Shown: positions 22,084 through 32,640, numbered from the stretch's first letter. The stretch: 64,000 nt of DNA from Branchiostoma floridae (GCF_000003815.2 NC_049989.1:18234493-18298492); one strand, 5' to 3'. Translations and numbers: made by a program. Notes: a model not told the origin generated them from the sequence alone.

Positions 22084-25000
22084 ATGGCAGATAGTCGTCT
22101 ATTACCGGTGCCCAAACCTGTAGAAATGACAGGAGATGTATCAGAAAATTGGGAAATTTTCAAAGATGAATGGGCCAGCTATGAGATTGCTACAGAGAAG
22201 AACAAGAAACCAAAGGAAATCCGAGTAGCAACACTGAAGACCGTAATTGGTAGAGATTGCCTGGACATTCTAAGGAACTTAGATATTCCAGCAGACCCTG
22301 GTCAGCCAGATGCAGACCCCAGGCAAGACCCAGATAAGATTATAGACGCCTTAGATAAGCACTTCAAGCCTCTGAAGAACACTGTATACGAGAGATACAA
22401 GTTCAATACCTGTGAACAAGCACCAGGAGAAAGTATTGAAGTGTACGTGGCTCGCTTGAGGAAACTAGTGTCTACATGTGAGTATGGCGCTCTGAAAGAG
22501 GAGATGCTGCGCGATAGAATCGTGCTCGGAATCTGCGATAACAAGGTGAGAATGCGACTGTTAAAGCAGAAAAACCTCACATTGCAAGCAGCACTAGAAG
22601 AGTGCAAGACAAGTGAGACAACAAACAAACAGATCAAGGCAATGCAGACTGCAGAGACAGTGCATTATGCCAAGACAAAGCCAAATCCAAGTCAAGGCAA
22701 AGCAAAGACAAAGTTCCAGCAGCCACACAGAAGGATGCAACCACAAGTTAACAACTGCGGTTACTGTGGAAGAGCCCATGCTAGAGACAAGGGTAAATGC
22801 CCAGCATTTGGAAAGAAATGCGCGAAGTGCGATAGGCCCAACCACTTCGCCCGAGTTTGCAAAGCATCCAGCAAGAAGATAAACATGGTACAAGACAACG
22901 TGGCAGAAGATGACGAAGAAGTGTACACTGTAGGCTCTGTGTCAAGCAATAACAAGAAATGGTACATAGACCTGAAGATGAGTGATGGAAAATCTCTAAG
23001 CTGTCAGATTGACACAGGAGCTACATGCAATGTGATTAGCGAAGATGACTTCCGGAAGTTCGGGCACAAGATGAAACCAAGTAAAGCCAGATTGAAGCTA
23101 TATGATGGTTCTATCCTTAAGCCAGTAGGGCAAGGCATCTTGAAGACGAGACATCAAGACAGTATCATAGATCTGGAATTCCAGATTGTCAAGACACGTC
23201 AGAATCCTCTACTGTCAGCTGAAACATGTACCAAATTAGGACTGATCACCCTAAACACGGTCAACCAAGTCAACAACAGCAAGACAGAACAGATAGTTGA
23301 GGAGTACGCAGGCGTCTTTGAAGGATTGGGATGCCTCCCAGGAGAATATCACATTGAGATTGACAAAGAAGCAAAACCAGTACAGCATCTACCACGACGG
23401 GTACCTGTTCCTTTGAAAGCGGAACTGAAGAAGAAAATCGACGAACTAGAGAAGAAACAAGTGATTGCCAGAGTCACGAAACCGACGGAGTGGATCTCAA
23501 GTATGGTTGTCGTAAAGAAACCAGGCAAGATGAGAATATGCCTAGACCCCAAGGATCTTAACATGGCACTACACCGACCGAAGTACCAGATCCCCACCCT
23601 TGATGAAGTCCTACCAAGGCTTGCCAAGGCCAAAGTGTTCTCAGTGCTAGATGCCAAAGACGGATTTTGGCAGGTCAAGTTAGATGAGGAGAGCAGCTAT
23701 CTAACCACATTTTGGACGCCGTTCGGCCGATTCCGGTGGTGTCGCATGCCCTTTGGGATTTCCACCGCTCCTGAAGAATACCAAAGAAGACAGCACGAGG
23801 TACTGGAAGGTCTACAGGGAGTTGACGTCATCGCTGATGACATACTGGTCTTCGGATGTGGTGAAACTGAAGAAGAAGCTGACAGAGACCACGATGAAAA
23901 TCTGCGTAACCTGCTCAAACGCGCACGAGAGAAGAATCTGAAACTAAACAAGCGAAAATTGAGGCTCAAGTTAAAGCAAGTGCCATACATGGGACAGCTA
24001 CTAACGGCAGATGGCCTGAAACCAGACCCAGAAAAGGTCAAGGCTATCACAGAGATGAAGACGCCAGATGATCTCCGATCTCTACAGAGGTTCCTCGGAA
24101 TGGTCAATTACCTCGCTAAGTTCTTGCCACACCTGTCTGATGTGTGCGAACCACTGAGACGGCTAACAGACAAAGACGCAGTCTGGGTATGGCTTGAAAC
24201 ACATGACCAAGCAGTGAAAGAGGTCAAGAAGCTGGTGACAGCACAGCCAGTACTACAATACTACGACGTAGAGAAAGAGGTGACCATACAGGGAGATGCA
24301 AGCGACAAGGGACTTGGAGCGGCGCTCCTGCAGGAAGGACGCCCGGTAGCGTATGCTTCGCGAGCTCTAACCCCGACAGAACAGAACTATGCGCAGATCG
24401 AGAAAGAGTGCTTAGCAATTGTCTTTGCAGCACAGAAGTTCAACCAGTACATCCACGGCCGAGAAGTGGTAACTGTACAATCAGATCACAAGCCTTTGGA
24501 AGTGATTTTTAAGAAGCCTCTCCTCGACGCACCGAAGAGGCTACAAAGAATGATGCTCCGTCTGCAGAAATACCACCTAAAGGTGACGTACCGTAAAGGT
24601 TCAGAAATGTATATCGCAGACACTCTCTCAAGAGCCTACCTGACGAGGACCATGAACGAGACTAGGCGAGACGAGTATGAGATACTCAAGATCCAGGAAG
24701 CAAAGAAAGAGGATCAAGAAATCGAACAAGTAACACCCGCTGAGTACATCCAAGTGTCCGATATGACGATAGACAGGGTACGTCGACACACTCAGCAAGA
24801 TGAAGTCATGAGAGAATTGATGAAGACAATAAAGAAAGGATGGCCAGAAAACAAGACGCAGCTTAAGAAAGAAGTCCGTGACTATTGGACATTCAGGGAC
24901 GAAGTCAGCATGCACGATGGCATTGTATACAAGGGACAAGCGATAGTCGTCCCAGCAGAGCTGCGAGAAGAGATGATACAGAAGACACATGCCAGCCACC

Positions 25001-26046
25001 AAGGAGCAGAAGCATGTATCAGACGAGCCAGAGAAACCATATTCTGGCCTGGGATGAGTGCACAACTGCGAGAAAGAATCGGACGATGTGACATCTGCAA
25101 AACCTATCAGCCGAAGCAGCAGAGGGAACCGCTCATGCCACATCCAACTCCAACAACGCCATGGAGCAGAGTGTCGATGGATCTGATGACATTGGAAAAC
25201 CGACACTATCTGATCACAGTAGATAACTACTCCGACTACTGGGAGATAGACGAGCTTCACCAGAATACCACAGCCAAGAATGTGATACACAAGACCAAGC
25301 AGAACTTCAGCAGACATGGAATACCCATGGAAGTTGTCACCGACAACGGACCCCAGTTTGCATCAGAGGAGTTCAAGCAATTCGCAAAGACGTGGAACTT
25401 TCGACATGTGACAACATCACCGTATCACAGTCAAGCCAACGGCAAAGCAGAATCGGCAGTAAAGATTGCCAAGAACCTGCTTAAGAAAGCAGCAGCAGAT
25501 GGACAGGACCCCTGGGTCTCCATCTTGGCATGGAGGAACACTCCAACACAAGGACAAGGCAGCAGTCCTACGCAACGACTAATGTCAAGAAGGACGCGAA
25601 CGCAAGTGCCAATCAACACACAAGCACTAGAGCCAAAGGTAGTACCGAACGTCCACAATAACATCAACAAGAGAAAGGCCAGAGCGAAGAGGTATTACGA
25701 CAAAGGCACGAGAAGTCTTCCACCAATACAACCAGGACAACAAGTGCGTGTAGAGTTAACACCACAGAAAGCAGCACAGTGGAAATATGGCACGTGTGTG
25801 CAACGTGTAGCACCAAAGTCGTACGAAGTAGAAGTCGACGGAGCCAAGTACAGGAGAAACCGAAAGCACATACGCGACACAACAGAAGAACAGAAACCAT
25901 CAACAGATGTAGATGAGACAACAACAGCTCCAGCAACTGCAACACCAGAGTCGACAGCAGAAACAACGACAACTACGACTGAACCAACGCCGTATGTCAC
26001 ACGGTCAGGCCGAACTGTAAAAGCGCCAGACCGTATGGACTTGTAA
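22084..26046 (+). CDS. Ty3/gypsy gag-pol polyprotein (1320 aa)
   Basis: One uninterrupted frame. Gag occupies about 1-220. Zinc knuckles follow at 225-259, including C-x2-C-x4-H-x4-C. The aspartic protease has D-T-G-A at 310-313. Reverse transcriptase (about 430-640) carries the catalytic I-A-D-D at 583-586, where Y-x-D-D is more usual. RNase H has D738, E775 and D801. The integrase zinc-binding region (H969/H972, C1002/C1005) is followed by the D,D-35-E triad D1033, D1087, E1123. The C-terminus (about 1220-1265) is a GPY/F-like SH3-type region, then a Thr-rich tail. Gag and pol are fused without a frameshift or stop, so relative Gag/Pol amounts must be set another way. All recognisable catalytic residues are present, so the copy may be coding-competent. 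Confidence 0.95.
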   Translation: MADSRLLPVPKPVEMTGDVSENWEIFKDEWASYEIATEKNKKPKEIRVATLKTVIGRDCLDILRNLDIPADPGQPDADPRQDPDKIIDALDKHFKPLKNTVYERYKFNTCEQAPGESIEVYVARLRKLVSTCEYGALKEEMLRDRIVLGICDNKVRMRLLKQKNLTLQAALEECKTSETTNKQIKAMQTAETVHYAKTKPNPSQGKAKTKFQQPHRRMQPQVNNCGYCGRAHARDKGKCPAFGKKCAKCDRPNHFARVCKASSKKINMVQDNVAEDDEEVYTVGSVSSNNKKWYIDLKMSDGKSLSCQIDTGATCNVISEDDFRKFGHKMKPSKARLKLYDGSILKPVGQGILKTRHQDSIIDLEFQIVKTRQNPLLSAETCTKLGLITLNTVNQVNNSKTEQIVEEYAGVFEGLGCLPGEYHIEIDKEAKPVQHLPRRVPVPLKAELKKKIDELEKKQVIARVTKPTEWISSMVVVKKPGKMRICLDPKDLNMALHRPKYQIPTLDEVLPRLAKAKVFSVLDAKDGFWQVKLDEESSYLTTFWTPFGRFRWCRMPFGISTAPEEYQRRQHEVLEGLQGVDVIADDILVFGCGETEEEADRDHDENLRNLLKRAREKNLKLNKRKLRLKLKQVPYMGQLLTADGLKPDPEKVKAITEMKTPDDLRSLQRFLGMVNYLAKFLPHLSDVCEPLRRLTDKDAVWVWLETHDQAVKEVKKLVTAQPVLQYYDVEKEVTIQGDASDKGLGAALLQEGRPVAYASRALTPTEQNYAQIEKECLAIVFAAQKFNQYIHGREVVTVQSDHKPLEVIFKKPLLDAPKRLQRMMLRLQKYHLKVTYRKGSEMYIADTLSRAYLTRTMNETRRDEYEILKIQEAKKEDQEIEQVTPAEYIQVSDMTIDRVRRHTQQDEVMRELMKTIKKGWPENKTQLKKEVRDYWTFRDEVSMHDGIVYKGQAIVVPAELREEMIQKTHASHQGAEACIRRARETIFWPGMSAQLRERIGRCDICKTYQPKQQREPLMPHPTPTTPWSRVSMDLMTLENRHYLITVDNYSDYWEIDELHQNTTAKNVIHKTKQNFSRHGIPMEVVTDNGPQFASEEFKQFAKTWNFRHVTTSPYHSQANGKAESAVKIAKNLLKKAAADGQDPWVSILAWRNTPTQGQGSSPTQRLMSRRTRTQVPINTQALEPKVVPNVHNNINKRKARAKRYYDKGTRSLPPIQPGQQVRVELTPQKAAQWKYGTCVQRVAPKSYEVEVDGAKYRRNRKHIRDTTEEQKPSTDVDETTTAPATATPESTAETTTTTTEPTPYVTRSGRTVKAPDRMDL

Positions 26047-26215
26047 AATGAACTGGAAACAAAACTATGATCATGGACTGTGAATGGACAACGAATATGG
26101 ACACTGGACTTTGATAGATTTCAAGTTTAGTGATAATGCATGCCAGTTAAAGATAATGCATGCCAGTTAAAGATAATGCATGAAAGTTCAAGAGAAAGGA
26201 ACTAACATATTTTGT

Positions 26216-26228
26216 AAAGAAAAGGGGA
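26216..26228 (+). promoter_or_regulatory. Polypurine tract of copy B
   Basis: AAAGAAAAGGGGA lies directly against the 3' LTR, the expected place and composition for the plus-strand primer. Confidence 0.8.
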
Positions 26229-26455
26229 TGTTACACAGAGTAAGAATAGAGCTAACACCCCTACCCATTGTAATAGAATAGCCCATCATGCATATTCAGA
26301 AGCAAGCCACCAAGAGAAGCTGAGACCTGAGACTCTCCCTCTTTGCCATCTGGACTGCATTGAGCATATACACGCTTTGTACGTACTAACCATAAGTAGA
26401 ATAAAACCATGGAAATGCAGTGAATCTGTGGTAATTCATGACGTACAAAGTAACA
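26229..26455 (+). mobile_element. 3' LTR of Ty3/gypsy copy B (227 bp)
   Basis: Begins TGTTACAC and ends TAACA. The next five bases, GACGG, match the five bases before the 5' LTR of copy A, not those before the 5' LTR of copy B. Confidence 0.95.
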
Positions 26456-26473
26456 GACGGGAGCTGTACTTAC

Positions 26474-26572
26474 TTTCTTCGTTTTTGGCAACAGAAAACT
26501 TCTTGAGAACTTCTTGAAGCCGACTTTGATAACTTCTTTATCCGCTTTCCGCCATCTTGGAACGTTGAACAT
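26474..26572 (-). CDS. Possible first exon of a minus-strand gene
   Basis: On the minus strand an ATG at 26572 opens 33 codons that end exactly at a consensus donor (AAG-AAA/GTAAGT). The peptide is basic (W-R-K-A-D-K-E-V, K-K-F-S-R-S) and I do not recognise it. The sequence CCAAGATGGCGGAA resembles the YY1-type motif often found at transcription starts, so the exon could instead be 5' UTR. The retrotransposon LTR ends only 12 bases into the presumed intron. Which gene it would splice to is unknown; the NLR gene lies on the same strand further left. Confidence 0.33.
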
Positions 26573-26819
26573 TGTATTGCAGGTTTGGGGTGGTAGTAAA
26601 GTGTTAGCTATGCAATGAAACAAAACAAAGTTTTTAGTTACACAAACAAATACCTAAACATCGGTATTTAAAGATCAATCAAAATACTTCTACAATATTG
26701 CACATTGTGCAGAGGAGTATGGTATAATGTGAAATACTATCTGCTGTTACTCATGCGGGTTAAAAATGGACTGTTCCGTGAAGAAACCACCGAATCGCCA
26801 GAGAGCAAGATTTTGGCCG

Positions 26820-26938
26820 TAGCCTGATATCCAGCCGTAATTTAGGTCATATAGCTCTCGAGTCTCTTCTCTCCTCTTTGCAATTACAAAGATGAGAGAA
26901 GAGACTCGGGAGCTATATTACGGCTGGATATCAGGCTA
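26820..26938. mobile_element. Hairpin MITE with target duplication
   Basis: The arms TAGCCTGATATCCAGCCGTA and TACGGCTGGATATCAGGCTA are perfect reverse complements. Inner arms around AGTCTCTTCTCTC and GAGAGAAGAGACT also pair, leaving a very small loop. It is flanked by direct copies of AAGATTTTGGC (26807-26817 and 26938-26948), consistent with a target-site duplication. Confidence 0.8.
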
Positions 26939-27489
26939 AGATTTTGGCGGCACTTCTGGGGTGAGGCCCTTGTATTAGATTGCAGTTTTTTTATTACCTT
27001 GTATGAATTCCCTAAAGGACCGATTCCGGTCACACTTCAGGGACCTTTGCTCTTTTTTAAGTTGCTGAGTTGGGACGTTTTGCAAAAGATGTTTTAAAGA
27101 GATTACTATTTTCAAGTGATTCATTTCATTAGGTCATGATTAGTTAATTCGCGTTTCATGTTGACCATGTCACGAGTCCCGTCTGGTCTTTGACTGTTCT
27201 TCTATCTCTAGGTAGGGTCCAAATGAATAACACCAAGCACAGCTGTACTTTCTGATGGTTTATTCACTCCGTTATGTTTATTTCTGTTTTCTTTAAACAG
27301 CGGGTTGGACGCACTCAGTGCTTAGCGCACTGCGTTCCCTGTACAGAATACCATGCACAGAATAACATAAACAAAGAAATAAGAGAACTAAACGATCAAC
27401 AAACCACAAAAATCAATCAGAATCGTAAGTCTCGTAAGTCAGCAAAATTAATGTGGTATGCCGGGCCAGGAGGTCAGAGATCAGCAGTG

Positions 27490-27630
27490 ATGTCTTAGCA
27501 GTTTCTTGTTGAACGACAGGCCAGAAAGGGCCACTTTAACCATAGGGGGCAGCTCGTTCCAAGCAAACGCACCCCTGTATGCAAATGTCCTACGGCCGGC
27601 TTCAAGTCTGACTAACGCTGTTGTAATGTG
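27490..27630 (-). mobile_element. LINE C-terminal fragment
   Basis: The minus-strand frame reads G-R-R-T-F-A-Y-R-G-A-F-A-W-N-E-L-P-P then ends H-H-C-stop. The F-x-Y-R-G-A-x-A-W-N-x-L-P motif is typical of the last residues of LINE polyproteins. Confidence 0.65.
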
Positions 27631-27903
27631 TAATGTAATGTGTTATTCTGATCATAACTAGCACTAATCTCCAACCAGAACTATCGGGGGCAAAAAAAAT
27701 AAGTAACTAAGCTTAAGGGCTATTGAAATAGTGTAGGGGGGCAGTTGCACACTGTTTAGCCTTTGGATATTGTCTTTGTCGCCGATAGATCTGCTAGGAG
27801 ATTAAACTAGCAGCCCATGTTACAGTGGTGCTTTAAAAAACTTCTGTATTGTGTTGTTTTGATGTTTTACTGGAGCTATCACGATAACATACTTTAAACC
27901 TGA

Positions 27904-28060
27904 CGCATGGCTTCTTCAACCCGCAACACGTGTTCAACAAGGTGCAGGGCGGGCCGGACTCCATCGTGCGCGGACTGGCCAGCATGCCGCATGAGAAGTT
28001 TGACCGCTGAACATCGTCAGCGGCTTGACCAAGAACCGGACAGGCGGTTTCGCTGTTGGT
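27904..28060 (+). pseudogene. Frameshifted exon fragment of an animal heme peroxidase
   Basis: From 27906 one frame reads H-G-F-F-N-P-Q-H-V-F-N, then G-G-P-D-S-I-V-R-G-L-A, then H-E-K-F-D-R and stops at 28008. Continuing one frame over gives N-I-V-S-G-L-T-K-N, as expected for the same domain after a one-base indel. The F-F-N-P ... D-x-I-x-R-G-L pattern is characteristic of the C-terminal half of animal heme peroxidases (peroxidasin/peroxinectin type). No other peroxidase exon was found nearby, so this looks like a displaced, dead exon. Confidence 0.5.
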
Positions 28061-28164
28061 TGTCTTCTGCGTCGGAGGATGTTTATTCAGAACAGTAGTA
28101 AGAAATCAAAGGGTACATCCAAACAGGAGGTTTCGCTGTTGGATGTCCCTATGTAGGAGGATGT

Positions 28165-28493
28165 GAATAAAAGAAAATGAGTACCCAGCTTCGGCTCGGG
28201 CCGTCCTTCGGATAGGACGTTAAATGGAAGTCCCGTGTTTGGGGAGAGCAACACCCCAAGCACGTTAAAGAACCCGCCACATGTGCGAACATCCAACATG
28301 TGCAGCCCTCGTAACCCCTGCTTCGCCTATTGGGTCAGTTAGTCCTCACTCATAGTGAGCAATTGGGCTGGTCTCAATCATGATGTTTCTGACCTGGGGC
28401 GAAGAGTTGCTGTTACAGTTCCAATCATGTAACCCGTAACCTTGAGTGGCCTTCAGGCCTTGTTACGTGGTGACCATTGAGTAAAAAAAAAAG
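28165..28493 (+). mobile_element. SINE-like retroposon with A-tail
   Basis: It contains the compact module CGTCCTTCGGATAGGACGTT followed by AAGTCCCGTG and CACGTTAAAGAACCCGCC, which I recall as recurring in invertebrate SINE-type repeats, and ends in a run of A at about 28484-28493. A fragment of the same family lies in the opposite orientation near 31694-31735. I cannot name the family with confidence. Confidence 0.5.
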
Positions 28494-29611
28494 GCATTGG
28501 TTTTAGACTGAAATTATGTGTATGTGGCCCTGGATGCTAAATATTTACAGGTTTGTGATAGCAAAACCTGTATTATTTTTTCTCAGGACAATGTTTTTTG
28601 AAAATGAAAAAAGGACAGGTGAATCCGAGAAGCAACAAATAAAATTGGTGAGGCCTTAACAAAGAAAATACCACAATGGTCCATGATTATTCAGCTTGCC
28701 CGCCTGTAGTTGGAGGTAGGAGGCGGTTTTAATGGCTAACCGCACTTCTGCGTGTCACACGTGTGTGGTGGCGACTCTCATCGTTAGGAAAGGTTACAGA
28801 ATGAGATGCACCTCATCAGAGGGCCAGTCGGGCGTGAAGGTTTAATAATTGAATGGTTGAGTGAATGCAAACGCTATTTTTGCAACGTCGGGTCAAGTAC
28901 AGGTCAGAGCAAGACATGTAGAAAGTTTAAAATACAAACAAATGGCAGCTAACTTGGATATTATGTAAATACGCCATTTACATAACAGCCCGCTGTCCCT
29001 ATGTTCTCAAAAAGGCTATCTGAAGTACCTTATCTACTTCGAGCATGTACATGTACATGTACAAGGACAAGACTTCAAGTGCTTTCATATGGCCGCCGCT
29101 CACTCAGACAGTCCAACGAAGCCTACTTGGAGTTTCCTCTAAACGAGATATAATGTCGTGAAGTGTCTCCCTGACCCAATTGCGCTCCTTTTATACCGGT
29201 AATGTACCCTTGGATTTCTCCATGCACATGTATCAGGTGCTTTATAATTATTAATCATTGCTCTTGAAATTGATCTCACGCTTCACCGAAAGGTGCAAAT
29301 CCACAGAAAGGGGTGTTATTTTCCACTACAGATAATGGTTTTAGGAAGTAAAAAAGGCATGCTACTTCATAGTATTCGATGAAGTACCCACTAGTCATGC
29401 GTGCATAAAAAAATCCTTTGATATTCTAAGAACCTCCCCAAGCACCCTGTAATTAAATCATAATCTTGGCCTTTGGCTGAATACAACGTGTCTTATGTAT
29501 CTAAGATCTTTACTTACATGTATGTTTGAAAAGTGTTAGAACGAAAGGCAACTAATGCCAACGTGGTATATATGTGATCGACTCTTGTTTTTTTTAAATC
29601 CCAATTTCATA

Positions 29612-29803
29612 CGAGCGATCGCTGCTGTTGTTTATATCCGGGGTATTCGACGGCTGGTGCCTACCAGAACGTCAGTAGATTGAATTGAAAATTGATATTT
29701 AGATAAGCAGATCAAATTACTGGTTAATATGTAAATCAATCTTTTGCCAAACACCTGCTTTTTGCCTACCATTGCGTCACCGTGACATCATCGCGATCGC
29801 TCG
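29612..29803. mobile_element. MITE with ACGAGCGATCGC inverted termini
   Basis: ACGAGCGATCGC at the left end and its exact reverse complement GCGATCGCTCGT at the right end bound about 190 bp of non-coding DNA. Confidence 0.7.
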
Positions 29804-30000
29804 TATTCGTAAAGCCTCTTTCTTCCGTCGATAGCGCTTTTCAAACACACCCATCACTGTTAGTCTAAATAGGATCCAGGACATTAAAGCATGGGCTTGT
29901 CTATTACGGTCATTAAAGGCGAATGATCGGACTCGAAATAGCATCCTAGAAAGCATCTATTTCAATTACTTCCGTGCTAAAGCTGCTCCGGCTAAACTGT

Positions 30001-30345
30001 CCTGTCGGTCAGACTCTGTATCTGTATCTGCATCAGATTCTATATATAATACAGCTGGTATAATCGCCCTTCGGCGTAACACACAAGCTTCGCAGGCACG
30101 CAGCGCGGCAGAAGCTATTTAACGTTATATTACACTGAACGACCTGACACACCTAGCTTTTGCACATCTATCTGCAAGTGTTCTTTATAACTATCCAGAG
30201 AAGATGCCCTTACTGTGCTTGGTGATAACAAATTCCACTCTACGATAGTTCTGGTAAAGTAGGAATTTTTGAACACATCAATCCTAGGTTGGTAACTCTG
30301 GTACTTGAAGGCATGACTGTTTCATGTTCCTTTTTGATCTGGTAT
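30001..30345 (-). mobile_element. LINE 3' fragment
   Basis: The minus-strand frame reads H-A-F-K-Y-Q-S-Y-Q-P-R then N-S-Y-F-T-R-T-I-V-E-W-N-L-L, a LINE C-terminal signature, followed by a 3' segment with GTGTTACGCCGAAGGGC. Frameshifts are present. The same 3' segment recurs on the plus strand at 32515-32640. Confidence 0.65.
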
Positions 30346-31219
30346 TAGAAACGTATCAATCGGTACATCCACTAGTTTCTTAGTCATATTGTACACCATA
30401 CAAAATGTAATTATATCCGACTAACAGATGTTGTAAGATTGAAACGCTAAGCGGCGCGGTTTGACAGGATAAGACGGAGCTTTGTTCCGAGTCCTTACGA
30501 TCTGCATCAGCACCGCGGGCTTTGAGGTCCTCTTTCGAAGATGGGCTCGATTTGGCCAGCACCCAACTGCACTCCCGGTAAAATACATGGCCCGTTTCAA
30601 GTTTCTACATTCAGTGAGTCAGAAATAGATGTTTCAAACATGTCTCTATCTATTTTGCAATGGTATTTTGCCATGTAATGTGTTCGACGTGTGGCTCTCA
30701 TAAAATCATGTGACCTCCATTTACGGCACATGTATTATCATAGCGACATCTTGATGCAAACTATAACCATCAAAGGAAATTATTCTTTTCCACGTGTCTT
30801 GCATCCTTGTATCTCTAACAAAAGTGTATCGCGTTCGCTTCTTGTATACCCTGTCCTTGGTGCTGACTTTCGCTCCGCTTTCCAATACCGAATACCGTAC
30901 CTTAGAGACACAGTGGATAACAACCCACTGCTGCTTGCCGCTTACCGGTCCCTTGACCGGGAGTGGTCGTGGGGTGCTTTGCTGCTGAGCACACTGCCTC
31001 CCCCCATCTCTCCCTGTCGTGAGCCAGTGCTTGGGTGCTGGCGAGGGGCAGGCCGGTCCATTCTTTAATGTTGTAGTCCCATTTCTTTCTCTGTCTGCCT
31101 CGTCTTCTCTTCCCTTCTACTGTTCCTTGTAATATGACATTTGCTTGTAATGTGACCCACTGCTCCTACGGCCTTGAAAATCTTAAGGATATTTCGACTT
31201 CCTTCTTAGTAATCCAAAG

Positions 31220-31745
31220 TTAAGTTAAGTTAAAGTTGCCCATGTATCTGTAACAGATGCCTAGGAATGGTGCCTATCTCCATTTCTGTAGCCCTTGGGC
31301 CACACATTTGTGTAAGCTACTACAGTAGGGGGCTAGTCCGCTGGTAGTGATGTGCGTTTAACTCCCATAGTCTCCCTCATTAGTGCCGAGTGCTAAGCAG
31401 AGAAGGCAACATGCACATTTTTTAAAAAGTCTTTGGTATGACTCGACCGGAGATCGAATGTATCCAATCTTTTTATTTGATGGATTCTGTACTGCAGAAT
31501 CTCGTAGTATGACTACGGAATGGCTACAGATCACCGCGGAATGATTTCAACCGCCAACTTTCGAAAGAACCCCTTTCCCTTCTACCGAGTTTGCTTAGTG
31601 CAAGGCCAATGGCTACTTCTAGGCACTGAACTACGCTTACTGTAGCAGCATCTCTTCTCCCTAAGTCAGAAACACCGAGCTTCGGCAAGTTCGACTAACT
31701 GACCCAATAGGTGAAGCAAGGGTTACGAGGCTGCTCGGGAAATTC
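31220..31745. mobile_element. SINE-like or composite repeat remnants
   Basis: This stretch contains short repeat-like modules, including GACTCGACCGGAGATCGAAT, which resembles an inverted tRNA-type B box, and at 31694-31735 an inverted copy of part of the SINE-like unit at 28306-28345. Boundaries are uncertain. Confidence 0.3.
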
Positions 31746-32514
31746 CCTACCCCATTTGGCCGAATTTGTTTGATCCACACACACTGGGAAATAAAGTCCC
31801 CACGAAAATAACTGAATTTACAGTACTTGTGAGTATTGCACTTGCACCTGGCGGCGGAGAGCCTTCGGCTATTATTTCTCTGACGCGAAGAGAATCAAAT
31901 TCCAAGAACATGCATTTTATTTACGTCAGACGTTCGTTCCTCTTCCGATCGCCCTACCAGGGTAGGTTCCTACTTAATACAGATAATGGATTTTTACTAA
32001 GTAAAAAAGCCAAGACCTACGTCAAGGTCTACATCAGTAATACCGGCCGCTATTAAAATACAAAATTTGAGCTGCCATATATTTGTTATGTAATACCGGT
32101 ATTCGCTGTCGTCATTTGTAATAATAATGCGCCTTCAAGTACAAGAGTTCAAGTACTTCCATAGAAGTCGTTAACTTTCTATTTTATGTACAGATAATTA
32201 GATTAACATTGTTACTATTTTATGTCTTGGGAGGGTGAGCGCACTGTTATGTTGATGTACTTTATTTGTCTATTGTATTTTGTTATGTGGTGCTGTTAGA
32301 ATAATGTTTTATAGCTTGAGTGTAGCGCCAGACTGTCTTTGTATTGTGTTCATGAATTGAAACAATAGTACCAGAGTTATCAACCTAAATTGGTGTGTTT
32401 AAAAATTTGTATTTTCCTAAAACTACCGTAGAATGATACTCATTGCCAATGCGTACTGTTGGAGCACCCTCATTATCTATGTAGATCTAAACAACGCTTA
32501 GATGTGCACGTGTA

Positions 32515-32640
32515 AATGTTAGGTCTGACAGGTCTTTTAATGCGTTCGTGCGAAGCTGGTGTGTTACGCCGAAGGGCTGTTATACCGGCTATATATATAC
32601 AGATACCGAGCACTGTCAAGAGGAAAAACGATAGAAGCAT
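32515..32640 (+). mobile_element. LINE 3' tail fragment
   Basis: GCGAAGCTGGTGTGTTACGC and the following CGAAGGGC ... TATACCGGCTATA match, in the opposite orientation, the 3' segment of the LINE fragment at 30001-30345. No coding part remains. Confidence 0.55.

Larger units (their letters stand above)
21338..26455 (+). mobile_element. Complete Ty3/gypsy LTR retrotransposon (copy B)
   Basis: A 5118-bp element with 227-bp LTRs, primer binding site, a leader of about 520 bp, one long gag-pol frame, a purine-rich tract and 3' LTR. The LTRs are nearly identical and the frame is open, so the copy is young or the sequence is a mosaic of two young copies. No env-like frame follows pol. The single fused gag-pol frame recalls Mag/SURL-type Metaviridae; this lineage call is an inference. 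A short direct repeat (TAAAGATAATGCATG) occurs in 26135-26185 between the stop codon and the 3' LTR. Confidence 0.93.

Noticed and set aside
22302-25972. Long minus-strand frames opposite gag-pol
   Set aside because: They are shadows of the coding strand, with no domain or start context; copy A shows an identical shadow.
30691-31068. 125-codon frame as a gene
   Set aside because: No domain, low-complexity composition, and location among TE fragments.
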